Below, in pieces: positions 8,621 to 16,727 of a DNA stretch of 64,000 nt (its first letter is position 1; each line of letters begins with the position of its first letter). The stretch comes from Verrucomicrobiota bacterium (GTDB lineage Bacteria > Verrucomicrobiota > Verrucomicrobiia > Opitutales > Opitutaceae), in the NCBI GenBank assembly GCA_016871755.1, contig VHCJ01000013.1, positions 1 through 64,000 on the forward strand, in the 5' to 3' direction. Position numbers and translations under genes: made by a program. A model generated the notes under the pieces. That model was not told where the DNA came from, made no database searches, and saw only the letters and a list, made by a program, of their open reading frames with translations.

Positions 8621-9597
8621 TTGAGGTGATCGAGGCCGGGACGTTCACGTCCGTCCAGGACCTGGGTCGTCCGGGGTGGGCCGCGCAGGGAGTGCCGCCG
8701 GGCGGCGCGGCGGACCCTTTCGCCCTGCGGGTGCTGAACACACTGCTCGGCAATCCCGAGGCGACGCCGGGCTTGGAATGCACGCTGCGCGGCCCGGTGC
8801 TGCGCTGCCTCGACGACACAGTGCTCGCGATCGGCGGGGCGGAGGTCCCTGGCTGGCCCGGCCTGCGGCGTCGGCAGGTCGCGGCTGGGCAGCAGATCGA
8901 CTTGAGCCAGCTCTCCGGCGGGGCGCGGCTGTACGTCGCCTTCGCGGGCGGCCTCGCGTTGCCGACGGTGCTGGGGAGCGCCTCCATGCTTCCGCGCTCG
9001 GGCTGGCCGGGCCTCGCGGGCCGCGCGTTGCGGGCGGGGGATCGACTGGCCTGCGGGTCCGCCGCGGGTGCGACCGGGTCGGTCGTATCCAAGCCGGTCC
9101 ACTCGGTTCGGGCATGGAGTGCGTCGCCGGCGTTGCTTCCGGCCGGCCCGCCGGCGGGTGGACTTCGCCCCGTGCGCGCGCTGGCGGGGCCTCAGTCCGA
9201 GTGGTTTGGCGAAGACGGGATGCGGGCCTTCTTCGCTGCGGAGTTTCGCGTGAATCCCCGCTCCGATCGCATGGGCGTGCGACTGGAGGGCGCGGCGGTG
9301 CGCCTGCCCTCGCCGCGGGAACTCATTTCTGAAGCGGTGGCGTTTGGGTCCGTGCAGGTGCCGCCGGACGGGCAGCCGATCGTGCTGCTGGCGGACCGGC
9401 CCACGCTCGGCGGCTATCCCAAGATCGCCCAGGTGATCACGGCGGACCGCGGAGTCGTGGCGCAACTGCGCCCGGGTGACCGGGTGCGGTTCGTGCCCGT
9501 GACCCTTGCGGAGGCGCATGCGGCCTTGCGGCGCCGGGAAGCGGCTCTTGCGCAGTTGCGGCAGGGCGTGGTGATGGCGGAGGAAAGATCGTGCTGA
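8617..9597 (+). CDS. pxpC: 5-oxoprolinase subunit PxpC
   Basis: 326 aa, KipA/AHS2 (biotin-dependent carboxyltransferase-like) family, the partner of PxpB. The opening TFTSVQDLGRPGWAAQGVPPGGAAD is diagnostic. Further marks are the region around residue 200 (FRVNPRSDRMGVRLEG) and GYPKIAQVITAD near 275. The length is typical. It overlaps pxpB by 4 bp and pxpA by 7 bp, so the three subunits are probably made together. KipA homologues in Bacillus were first named as regulators of a kinase inhibitor, but the linkage to pxpA and pcp supports the 5-oxoprolinase role here. Confidence 0.95.
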   Translation: MIEVIEAGTFTSVQDLGRPGWAAQGVPPGGAADPFALRVLNTLLGNPEATPGLECTLRGPVLRCLDDTVLAIGGAEVPGWPGLRRRQVAAGQQIDLSQLSGGARLYVAFAGGLALPTVLGSASMLPRSGWPGLAGRALRAGDRLACGSAAGATGSVVSKPVHSVRAWSASPALLPAGPPAGGLRPVRALAGPQSEWFGEDGMRAFFAAEFRVNPRSDRMGVRLEGAAVRLPSPRELISEAVAFGSVQVPPDGQPIVLLADRPTLGGYPKIAQVITADRGVVAQLRPGDRVRFVPVTLAEAHAALRRREAALAQLRQGVVMAEERSC

Positions 9598-10361
9598 CCA
9601 TCGACCTGAACTGCGATCTGGGCGAAGGCGGTGCCGCCGATGCCGAACTGATGGCGGGTTGCACGTCGGTGAACCTCGCGGCCGGCGGCCATGCCGGCGG
9701 TGGGGCGCTGCTGGCGGAGGCGGTCGCGCGGGCGCGCGCGGCCGGCGTGGCGATCGGGGCGCATCCGGGCTACGAGGACCGCGCGAACTTCGGGCGCGTG
9801 GACCTGGGGCTGTCCCCGGAAGGGATCACTGCGACCGTGCGCTGGCAGATTGAGGCGGTGCGGGCGCTCACGCTGCTCCGGCACGTGAAGCCCCACGGAG
9901 CGCTGTACAACCGTGCGGCCCGCGATCCCGCGGCCGCGCGTGCGATCGCCGAGGCGGTCGCAACGGTCGATGCTTCACTGCTGCTTTTTGGGCTGGCGGG
10001 AGGGTGCCAGGAAGCCGCGGCCCGGGACTGCGGTCTTGGCTTCATCGCCGAGGGCTTTGCGGATCGCGGCTACGAGCCGGATGGCCAGCTTGCGCCGCGC
10101 GGTCGTCCCGGCGCCCTCCTCGAAACGCCGGAGGCGGCGGTGGCCCAGGCGCTCCGCCTCGTGCGAGCGGGCGTGCCCGGCCGCGCGGCGGGGGCTCCGG
10201 CCGCGCGGGTGGCGAGCCTGTGCGTGCACGGCGACGGCGCGGCGGCGGCCGCGTTGCTGCGGGCGGTGGGCGCGGCGCTGCGCGCAGCGGGGGTCCGTCT
10301 CGCTGCGCCGCTGCGGAACGGGGAAAGGGATCGCGCCGGCGACGCGGGATCGCCACCCTGA
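9591..10361 (+). CDS. pxpA: 5-oxoprolinase subunit PxpA (LamB/YcsF family)
   Basis: 256 aa. PxpA is the hydrolytic subunit that opens 5-oxoproline to L-glutamate using ATP with PxpBC. It starts with the family signature IDLNCDLGEG and includes SVNLAAGGHAGG, GAHPGYEDRANFGR, VKPHGALYN and EGFADRGYEPDGQLAPRG. The start is GTG with a strong GGAGGAAAG ribosome site 4 nt upstream and overlaps the end of pxpC. Its alanine-rich C-terminal tail after the conserved VCVHGD is longer than in some homologues. The next gene (pcp) starts 7 bp downstream. Confidence 0.96.
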   Translation: MLTIDLNCDLGEGGAADAELMAGCTSVNLAAGGHAGGGALLAEAVARARAAGVAIGAHPGYEDRANFGRVDLGLSPEGITATVRWQIEAVRALTLLRHVKPHGALYNRAARDPAAARAIAEAVATVDASLLLFGLAGGCQEAAARDCGLGFIAEGFADRGYEPDGQLAPRGRPGALLETPEAAVAQALRLVRAGVPGRAAGAPAARVASLCVHGDGAAAAALLRAVGAALRAAGVRLAAPLRNGERDRAGDAGSPP

Positions 10362-10367
10362 GTCGCC

Positions 10368-11018
10368 ATGACCCTGACCCCGCGCGTGTTGCTGACTGGC
10401 TTTCAGCCGTTTGCCGGCGACCGGCTGAACCCGTCTGCGCTCATCGTCGAGGCGCTCGCGGGTGCGGACATCGCCGGGGCGCGCGTGGAGGGGCGAATCC
10501 TTCCCTGCGTCTTTGGCCGGGCGATCGCGGAGGCGATCCGCGCCGTGGATGAAGTCGCGCCGGAGGTCGTGATCGCGCTCGGCCAAGCGGGCGGGCGGGC
10601 GGGCATCACGGTCGAGCGCGTCGCGATCAACATCGACGATGCGCGGATCCCGGACAACGCCGGAGCGCAGCCCATCGACCAGTCGGTGGTGGCGGGCGGA
10701 CCGGCGGCGTATTTCAGCACCCTGCCGATCAAGGCGATGGTTGCGGCGTTGCAGGAGCGCGGGATCGCGGCGGCGGTCTCGCAGACCGCGGGAACCTTCG
10801 TCTGCAACCACGTCTTCTACGGCCTGAGACATCACCTCGCGCCGCGGCCGCTCGTCCGGGCCGGCTTCGTGCACGTGCCCTGGCTGCCTGAGCAGGCGGC
10901 CGCCCGTCCCGGCGATCCCAGCCTGCCGCTGGCGGTGCAGGTGGAGGCGGTGCGCGTCCTGATGGCGGTGGCGCTTACCGCGGGCGAGCGGCGGCTGGCG
11001 GGCGGGGCCGAGCACTGA
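10368..11018 (+). CDS. pcp: Pyroglutamyl-peptidase I
   Basis: 216 aa, C15 cysteine peptidase. It removes N-terminal pyroglutamate from peptides and so supplies 5-oxoproline to the PxpABC enzyme encoded just upstream. The catalytic triad can be placed: Glu in ERVAIN (about residue 83), Cys in GTFVCNHVFY (about 145) and His in VHVPWLPEQ (about 168). The N-terminal VLLTGFQPF is also diagnostic. No signal peptide. Its 3' end overlaps the convergent LysR gene by 44 bp, unusual compared with the rest of the window. Confidence 0.96.
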   Translation: MTLTPRVLLTGFQPFAGDRLNPSALIVEALAGADIAGARVEGRILPCVFGRAIAEAIRAVDEVAPEVVIALGQAGGRAGITVERVAINIDDARIPDNAGAQPIDQSVVAGGPAAYFSTLPIKAMVAALQERGIAAAVSQTAGTFVCNHVFYGLRHHLAPRPLVRAGFVHVPWLPEQAAARPGDPSLPLAVQVEAVRVLMAVALTAGERRLAGGAEH

Positions 11019-11934
11019 GCCCGGGGCGGCGCGGCGCTTCGGTGGCGGCGGCGACGAAGGCGGCGAGGGGCGGGTCGAGGGGGTCCGCCGGCTTCCAGCC
11101 CACCACGAGGCGGCTCTCCGGCGCGGGGCCGGCGAGGGGCCGGAACGTCACGTCGCCCGGCAGGTTGCGGGCCTCGGACGGGCACATGAACGTGGCGCCG
11201 AGTCCGGCGCGCACGAGACCAACGGCGTTGGCGCGCGGCCACACCTCCTCCGCGATCCGGGGCGTCACGCCGGCCTGGGCGAACGCCGCCAGCGTGCGGT
11301 CGTAGAAGCCGGGATTGTGGACCCGCGGAAACAGGACGAACGGCGTGGCGGCCAGATCAACCAAGCTCAGCCCCCGGCGGCGGGCCTGCGGATGGCCGGC
11401 GGGCAGCAGCACACCGTTGCGTTCGCGCAGCAACTGGTGGGTCGTGAGCCCCGGTGTCACCGCATCCGGGTGGAAAAACCCGCAGCCCAGTTCGCCGGCG
11501 GCGAGACCCGCGAGCTGGGTCGAGGTGGGGGACTCGTTGAGTTCCAGCCGGATGCCCGGGTGGCGGCGGTGGAATTCACGGAGGATCGCCGGCAGCACGG
11601 TGGCCATCGCGAGGCCGGTGAAGGCGATGCGGACGAGCCCGCGCTCGCCGGCGGCGGCGGCCCGCGCCTCGTCCGCGAGTGCCGCGAGCGAGCGGAGCAC
11701 GGGCTCGAGTTGGCGGAGCAGCGCGGCGCCGGCGGGCGTGAGCGCTACCTCGCGCCGCGTGCGCGTGAACAGGCGCGCCCCCAGCGCCTGCTCAAGCTGG
11801 GCGATCGTGCGGCTCAGCGCCGGCTGCGCCACCGCGAGCGTCTCGGCGGCCCGGCGGAAGTGCAGCTGGCGCGCCACCTCGCGGAAGCAGGTGAGCTGGC
11901 GGAGGGAGAAGGGGTACTGATACTCTTCCGGCAT
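10975..11934 (-). CDS. LysR-family transcriptional regulator
   Basis: About 319 aa. The N-terminal winged helix-turn-helix (residues 10-70) has the family pattern LRQLTCFREVARQLHFRRAAE with QPALSRTIAQLEQALGARLF. A C-terminal effector-binding domain runs from about 95 to 300. ATG 11934 was chosen; a GTG one codon earlier is possible. It is transcribed away from leuC across a 97-bp gap, the usual LysR arrangement, so it may control leuCD in response to a leucine-pathway metabolite, but it also abuts pcp and could control the pxp operon. The proline/arginine-rich C-terminal tail overlaps pcp. Confidence 0.9.
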   Translation of the reverse strand: MPEEYQYPFSLRQLTCFREVARQLHFRRAAETLAVAQPALSRTIAQLEQALGARLFTRTRREVALTPAGAALLRQLEPVLRSLAALADEARAAAAGERGLVRIAFTGLAMATVLPAILREFHRRHPGIRLELNESPTSTQLAGLAAGELGCGFFHPDAVTPGLTTHQLLRERNGVLLPAGHPQARRRGLSLVDLAATPFVLFPRVHNPGFYDRTLAAFAQAGVTPRIAEEVWPRANAVGLVRAGLGATFMCPSEARNLPGDVTFRPLAGPAPESRLVVGWKPADPLDPPLAAFVAAATEAPRRPGLSARPRPPAAARPR

Positions 11935-11944
11935 CACAGGCAGC

Positions 11945-11958
11945 GAAACAAGTATTTC
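11945..11958. promoter_or_regulatory. Candidate LysR operator between lysR and leuC
   Basis: GAAACAAGTATTTC is a partial dyad (GAAA...TTTC) inside the only AT-rich stretch of the lysR-leuC divergent region, followed by TTAACA (11962-11967). LysR regulators often bind A/T-rich dyads between themselves and the target gene. The assignment is positional only. Confidence 0.35.
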
Positions 11959-12031
11959 CTGTTAACACAACCTTCTGCTACATTGCCCCTCGCGCTCGGG
12001 TTCCGCCCCGGGCATTCTCTTCCCTTCCACC

Positions 12032-13447
12032 ATGCCGCAATCACTTTTCCAGAAAGTCTGGGACGCCCACGCCGTCCGGACGCTGGCCAACGGCCAGACC
12101 CAGCTCCTGATCGGGACGCACCTCATCCACGAGGTGACGAGTCCGCAGGCCTTCGGGATGCTCCGCGACCTGTCGCTCAAGGTCGCGATGCCGCACCGCA
12201 CCTTTGCGACGGTCGACCACATCGTGCCGACCGATCAGTTCGCCGAGCCCTTCGCCGACCCGCTGGCGGATGCGATGATCAAGGAACTGCGCCGCAACTG
12301 CGCGGAGTTCGGGATCACGTTCTTTGACCGCTCGACCGGCAAGCAGGGCATCGTGCACATCGTCGGACCGGAGCAGGGCATCACCCAGCCCGGGACCACG
12401 ATCGCCTGCGGTGACTCCCACACCTCGACCCACGGGGCGTTCGGCGCGATCGCGTTCGGCATCGGCACGACGCAGATCCGCGACGTGCTGGCGACCCAGA
12501 CGATGGCGCTCGGGCGGCTCAAGGTGCGCCGGATCAACGTCAACGGCCGCCTGCGGCCCGGCGTCTACGCCAAGGACGTCATCCTCCACATCATCCGCGT
12601 CCTCGGCGTCAACGGTGGCACGGGCTTCGCCTACGAGTACGGCGGCGAGGTCTTTGACCGCTTCTCGATGGAGGAGCGCATGACGGTGTGCAATATGTCG
12701 ATCGAGGGCGGCGCCCGCGCGGGCTACGTCAATCCGGACGACACGACCTACGCCTACCTCAAGGGCCGGCCCTATTCGCCGAAGGGCGCGGCCTGGGACG
12801 CCGCGGTGGCGCGCTGGCGCAGCTTCGCGAGCGATCCGGGCTGCACTTACGACGACGTGGTCACGATCGACGCCGCGGACATCGTCCCCACCGTGACGTG
12901 GGGAATCAATCCGGGTCAGGGCATTTCGATCAATGAGCGGGTGCCGGATCCGCAGGCGGTGTCGGGTGACGAGCGGACGTCCGTCGAGGAGGCGCTGGCC
13001 TACATGAAGCTGCCGCCGGGCGCCCCGATCAAGGGCACCCGGATTGACGTCGCGTTCCTCGGCTCCTGCACGAACGGCCGTCTGAGCGACTTCCAGGAGG
13101 TCGCGCGCTTCCTCCGCGGCCGCAAGGTGGCTCCGGGGATCAAGGCGATCGCGGTCCCCGGCTCGCAGGGCGTCGGTCTCCTCTGCGCCGAGCTGGGCAT
13201 CGACCGGGTCTTCCGCGACGCCGGCTTCGAGTGGCGTGAGGCGGGGTGCTCGATGTGCCTCGCGATGAATCCCGACAAGCTGGTCGGCGACCAGCTCTGC
13301 GCGAGTTCATCGAACCGCAACTTCAAGGGCCGCCAGGGCTCGCCCACGGGCCGCACCATCCTCATGAGCCCGCTCATGGTCGCGGCGGCCGCCGTCACCG
13401 GCACGGTCGCCGACGCCCGCGAGGTCTTTGCGGTGGGTGACCGCTGA
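12032..13447 (+). CDS. leuC: 3-isopropylmalate dehydratase large subunit
   Basis: 471 aa, the usual LeuC length. It isomerises 2-isopropylmalate to 3-isopropylmalate in leucine biosynthesis, as a heterodimer with LeuD and a 4Fe-4S cluster. The start [11 protein letters not shown], the [21 protein letters not shown] block (near 130), FLGSCTNGR (Cys near 346) and [12 protein letters not shown] (Cys near 405 and 408) give the aconitase-family active site and cluster ligands. The ATG follows a pyrimidine-rich leader without a Shine-Dalgarno. leuD follows after 72 bp. Confidence 0.98.
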   Translation: MPQSLFQKVWDAHAVRTLANGQTQLLIGTHLIHEVTSPQAFGMLRDLSLKVAMPHRTFATVDHIVPTDQFAEPFADPLADAMIKELRRNCAEFGITFFDRSTGKQGIVHIVGPEQGITQPGTTIACGDSHTSTHGAFGAIAFGIGTTQIRDVLATQTMALGRLKVRRINVNGRLRPGVYAKDVILHIIRVLGVNGGTGFAYEYGGEVFDRFSMEERMTVCNMSIEGGARAGYVNPDDTTYAYLKGRPYSPKGAAWDAAVARWRSFASDPGCTYDDVVTIDAADIVPTVTWGINPGQGISINERVPDPQAVSGDERTSVEEALAYMKLPPGAPIKGTRIDVAFLGSCTNGRLSDFQEVARFLRGRKVAPGIKAIAVPGSQGVGLLCAELGIDRVFRDAGFEWREAGCSMCLAMNPDKLVGDQLCASSSNRNFKGRQGSPTGRTILMSPLMVAAAAVTGTVADAREVFAVGDR

Positions 13448-13519
13448 GCGGCCGTCCGCCGCGCCGCCCGATCCCGTCCCTCCGACGTCACTGTTCCTCT
13501 CCTTCAACCTCCTTCCGCC

Positions 13520-14122
13520 ATGGCTCTTGCCCAGATCACCTCCGTCTCCGGCCGCGCGGTCTACGTGCCCGGCAACGACATCGACACCGATCGCATCATC
13601 CCCGCGCGCTTCATGAAGTGCGTGACCTTCGACGGTCTCGGAGAATTCCTTTTCTACGACGTCCGCAAGAACGCCGACGGCTCCGAGAAGCCGCATCCCC
13701 TCAACGAGGCGCGCTTCAAGGGGGCCACGATTCTGCTCTCCGGACTCAACTTCGGCTGCGGGTCCTCGCGTGAGCACGCCCCGCAGGCGATCCAGAAGTA
13801 CGGTTTCCGCGCCGTGGTGACCGAGGGTTTCGCCGAGATCTTTTTCGGCAACTGCACCACGCTCGGCATCCCCTGCATGGTGGCGAAGCGCGAGGACATC
13901 GCCCGGATCGCCGAGGCGGTGAACTCAGACCCGCAGTTGGAGGTCACGCTGGATCTCAGCGCGCGGGAGATCCGCTTCGGCGGGCAGGTGGTCAAGGCGA
14001 CGATCCGCGAGACTGACCGCGATGCGCTGGTGAACGGCCGCTGGGACGCCATTGGCGAGCTCCTGGAGGGGCGCGCTGCGATCGACGCCACCGCCGCGCG
14101 CCTGCCTTACCTCGCGGCCTAG
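13520..14122 (+). CDS. leuD: 3-isopropylmalate dehydratase small subunit
   Basis: 200 aa, normal LeuD length. It forms the swivelling domain of isopropylmalate isomerase with LeuC. The motifs GNDIDTDRIIPARFMK (near residue 15) and LNFGCGSSREHAP (near 77) are diagnostic. The leader before ATG is a run of C and T (CCTCCTTCCGCC) rather than a Shine-Dalgarno. After its stop lies a 246-bp gap (14123-14368) with no gene and no clear signal beyond GC-rich sequence. Confidence 0.98.
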   Translation: MALAQITSVSGRAVYVPGNDIDTDRIIPARFMKCVTFDGLGEFLFYDVRKNADGSEKPHPLNEARFKGATILLSGLNFGCGSSREHAPQAIQKYGFRAVVTEGFAEIFFGNCTTLGIPCMVAKREDIARIAEAVNSDPQLEVTLDLSAREIRFGGQVVKATIRETDRDALVNGRWDAIGELLEGRAAIDATAARLPYLAA

Positions 14123-14368
14123 ATGGCCAGTCCCGCGAGGTCGTCCGCGCCGGGAGCCGGGTGGGCGGAGGGTTCTTCCTCCCGCCCGCCGGAGCGAATG
14201 CGCCCGGCGGGGTCCGCGCCCTGCGCCGTCCTCCCAGCACCCGTATCCGGCCACCCCGGCCCCTCGCGGGCCGGCCGGGCGGTCACCGCGGGATGGGTGG
14301 CGTTCTTGCCCTTCCGCGAGATTTTCTGAACCTTTTCCCCGCCCGGACGTCTCCAAAGCATCACCGGT

Positions 14369-14956
14369 ATGTTCCTCGCCCTCATCGATATCTTCAAGGG
14401 AGCCGATTTTCTCATCTACCCGCTGGGTCTGTGCTCGGTGGTGATGGTGTTCATCCTCGGCGAGCGCTCCTATGCGCTGCGCAAGGCGGCGGTGATGCCG
14501 CAGGACCTCGTGGACGCGGTCGTCGGCGGCAAGCCGATCACGGGCGGGCAGCACTCGGTCCTCGCGCGCATCATTGACTTCGCCGAGCGCCATCCCGGCG
14601 ACGCCGGTGCGGTCAAGGCCTTTGCGCGGCTCGAGCTCAATCGCATGGAACGCGGCTTGCCGTACCTTGACATCATTTACGCGGCTGCCCCGCTCATCGG
14701 CTTGACCGGCACGGTCTGGTCGCTGCTGCGCGTGTTCTCCGCGATCTCCGGCGAGACCGGATTGCCCGACCCGGTGCAGTTCACGTCCGGCGTGGCGCTG
14801 GCCCTGTCGGCGACGCTGCTCGGCCTGACCATCGCGATCCCGGCGCTGGTCGGCGGCGGCTACCTGCAGCGGCGCGTGGAGTCGTTCGCGGCGCAACTCG
14901 ATGTGCTGCTGGAGCGCATCCTCGCGCGCACGGCGAACGGCGCGAGCCAGACCTGA
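14369..14956 (+). CDS. exbB: MotA/TolQ/ExbB proton channel family protein
   Basis: 195 aa. ExbB-type inner-membrane protein; with ExbD it uses proton motive force to drive TonB-dependent or Tol-type transport. There are three membrane segments: residues ~13-33 (LIYPLGLCSVVMVFILGE), ~95-120 (a long helix with GLTGTVWSLLRVF) and ~130-155 (ALALSATLLGLTIAIPAL). The order and the GLxGTV motif are typical. It is followed 43 bp later by exbD. No tonB gene is visible nearby, so Tol versus Ton use cannot be decided; the TonB receptor at 27.8 kb is a plausible client. Confidence 0.88.
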   Translation: MFLALIDIFKGADFLIYPLGLCSVVMVFILGERSYALRKAAVMPQDLVDAVVGGKPITGGQHSVLARIIDFAERHPGDAGAVKAFARLELNRMERGLPYLDIIYAAAPLIGLTGTVWSLLRVFSAISGETGLPDPVQFTSGVALALSATLLGLTIAIPALVGGGYLQRRVESFAAQLDVLLERILARTANGASQT

Positions 14957-14999
14957 CCCCGCGCCGTCACCGCGGTTTCCCACCACGCCCCATCCTCCC

Positions 15000-15401
15000 A
15001 TGAGCGGACTCTACGAGCGGCGCCGGAAGCGGCCGGAGATGAATCTCCTGCCCCTGATCGACGTGCTCGTCATGCTGATCTTCTTCGCGTTCGTCACGAT
15101 GCAGTTCCGGTCGGCTTCGACCCTCAACATCAGTGTTCCGAAGGTCGAGACGGCGGGGAAGAACGAGTTCGCCGGCAAGATCACCATCGGCGTCGATAAG
15201 GACGGCGCGCTTTCGTTCAACGGCCGTCCCGTCACCGCCGAACAGCTCATGCCGCTGTTGGAGGAGGTGAAGAAGGCCAACAAGGACACTCCGGTGCTCG
15301 TGCGGGCCGACGAGGTGACGCAGTTCAAGAAGGTCACCGAGGTCTGGGATGCCTGCCGCAAACTCGGCCTGAGCAAGGTCGTGATGCAGGTGCGGCAGTA
15401 G
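15000..15401 (+). CDS. exbD: ExbD/TolR family biopolymer transport protein
   Basis: 133 aa. A short cytoplasmic N-terminus (MSGLYERRRKRPEMN) leads into one membrane helix, LLPLIDVLVMLIFFAFVTM, whose Asp is the family's proton-carrying residue. A periplasmic domain follows, with ISVPKVETAG and the region LVRADEVTQFKKVTEVWDACRKLGLSKV, typical of ExbD/TolR. ATG 15000 sits directly after CCATCCTCCC. It pairs with the upstream ExbB-like gene. Confidence 0.9.
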   Translation: MSGLYERRRKRPEMNLLPLIDVLVMLIFFAFVTMQFRSASTLNISVPKVETAGKNEFAGKITIGVDKDGALSFNGRPVTAEQLMPLLEEVKKANKDTPVLVRADEVTQFKKVTEVWDACRKLGLSKVVMQVRQ

Positions 15402-15479
15402 CCGCGTCCCGGCGTTCCGGCGCGGCCTTGGCGGCGGGATCGGCTTTACGCGCCGCGGCCTCGCTGTCATGCGGTGGGA

Positions 15480-16685
15480 ATGAGCACCGCGCAGCGCACC
15501 GCCGTGATTGTGGGAGCCGGGGTGACCGGCCTGAGCACCGCCTACCAACTGGCCCGCATGGGGTACGGGCGCGTCATCGTCTTCGACAAGGATGGAGTGG
15601 GCGCGGGCTCGAGTCGCCGGGCCGCGGGCATCACGACCGGGCTCCTGTGGTCGGAGACCGGCATCCGCGCCCGGCAGGTCGCGACGCGGCTGTTTCGCGA
15701 GTTGTCCCGGGAACTGCCCGGATACGTATTCCACAACGAGCACGGGTGCCTCAATCTCTTCGACGAGCGGCTCTGGCCAGCCCGTCGGGCCCTGCTGCCG
15801 CTCTACGACCGACTGCTCGCACCGTATCAGGTGTTGTCGCCCGAGGAGATCCAGCGTCGCTGGCCGGCGTTGCGCGTGCCGAAGGGCTTCCTCGGACTCC
15901 ATGATCCCCTCGGCGGATACAGCGAACCAGCGGAGTACCTCGCCGGCCTGCGGGAGCGGCTGGGGGCGTTGGGCGTCGAAATCCGCGAGCACACCACCGT
16001 CGATGGGCTTGAACTGCGCGGCGATCGCGTCGTGGGTGTCCGCACCTCCGCCGGGATCGTCGCTGCGGATGCGGTGGTGGCGGCCGCGTACGCGTGGACG
16101 CTTCCGTTCCTCGCGTCCGCCGGGATCACCCTTCCGGCCAAGACCTTCGTGCACCAGCGCTACGTGTCGGAGCCGCTGGCCGCGCCGCCCCCGTTGCCGC
16201 CCGTCAATGCGGATCCTTTCGGCGGCTACCTCCGTCCCGCCCATGGCGGCCGCATCCTGCTGGGCGTGGAAACCCCGGACCGGCCGGAGTTCCGGGTCGA
16301 GCAACTGGGCTTCCGGTTGGACGAACTCACGGACCGCGAGGGGCTGCGGGAAGCGGCGGTCGAGCGGTTCCGGGATTTCTTTCCGCCGCTCGCCTCGGTG
16401 CGCTGGGAGAGCGCCCACGTCGGTCTCCTTTCCTTCTCCCTCGATGGCGAACCGATTCTCGGCCCGGTGCCCGGATTCGCGGGCCTGTTCGTCGGGCTGT
16501 GCTTCCACTCGGGTGGATTCAGCTACAGCCCCGCCTCGGGTCGCTTCCTCGCCGAATACGTGGCGCACGGCGCTCCTTCCGTCGATCTCACGGCGTTCCG
16601 GCCCGGACGCAACCCGGCCGACGAAACGGCCGCCTACCTGGCGGCGACCCTGACGCAGGGGCAGTCTTTCCGGCGCCGTCACTGA
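15480..16685 (+). CDS. FAD-dependent amino-acid/sarcosine oxidase-like oxidoreductase (DAO family)
   Basis: About 401 aa, cytoplasmic. The Rossmann FAD motif is VIVGAGVTGLSTAYQL (residues ~9-24) with an acidic residue after the second strand (VFDKD), as in DadA, glycine oxidase and sarcosine oxidase beta. The C-terminal part has FVGLCFHSGGFSYSPASGRFLAEY, the usual GxxG(F) FAD-contact end. It oxidises a C-N bond of an amino acid or N-methyl amine; the substrate is unknown. ATG 15480 was preferred over an in-frame GTG two codons earlier. It converges with the heparinase-like gene, with a 42-bp gap. Confidence 0.85.
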   Translation: MSTAQRTAVIVGAGVTGLSTAYQLARMGYGRVIVFDKDGVGAGSSRRAAGITTGLLWSETGIRARQVATRLFRELSRELPGYVFHNEHGCLNLFDERLWPARRALLPLYDRLLAPYQVLSPEEIQRRWPALRVPKGFLGLHDPLGGYSEPAEYLAGLRERLGALGVEIREHTTVDGLELRGDRVVGVRTSAGIVAADAVVAAAYAWTLPFLASAGITLPAKTFVHQRYVSEPLAAPPPLPPVNADPFGGYLRPAHGGRILLGVETPDRPEFRVEQLGFRLDELTDREGLREAAVERFRDFFPPLASVRWESAHVGLLSFSLDGEPILGPVPGFAGLFVGLCFHSGGFSYSPASGRFLAEYVAHGAPSVDLTAFRPGRNPADETAAYLAATLTQGQSFRRRH

Positions 16686-16727
16686 CGGCCGCCATGGACG
16701 CGCCGGGCGGCCGCTGGCTCGACCGAC

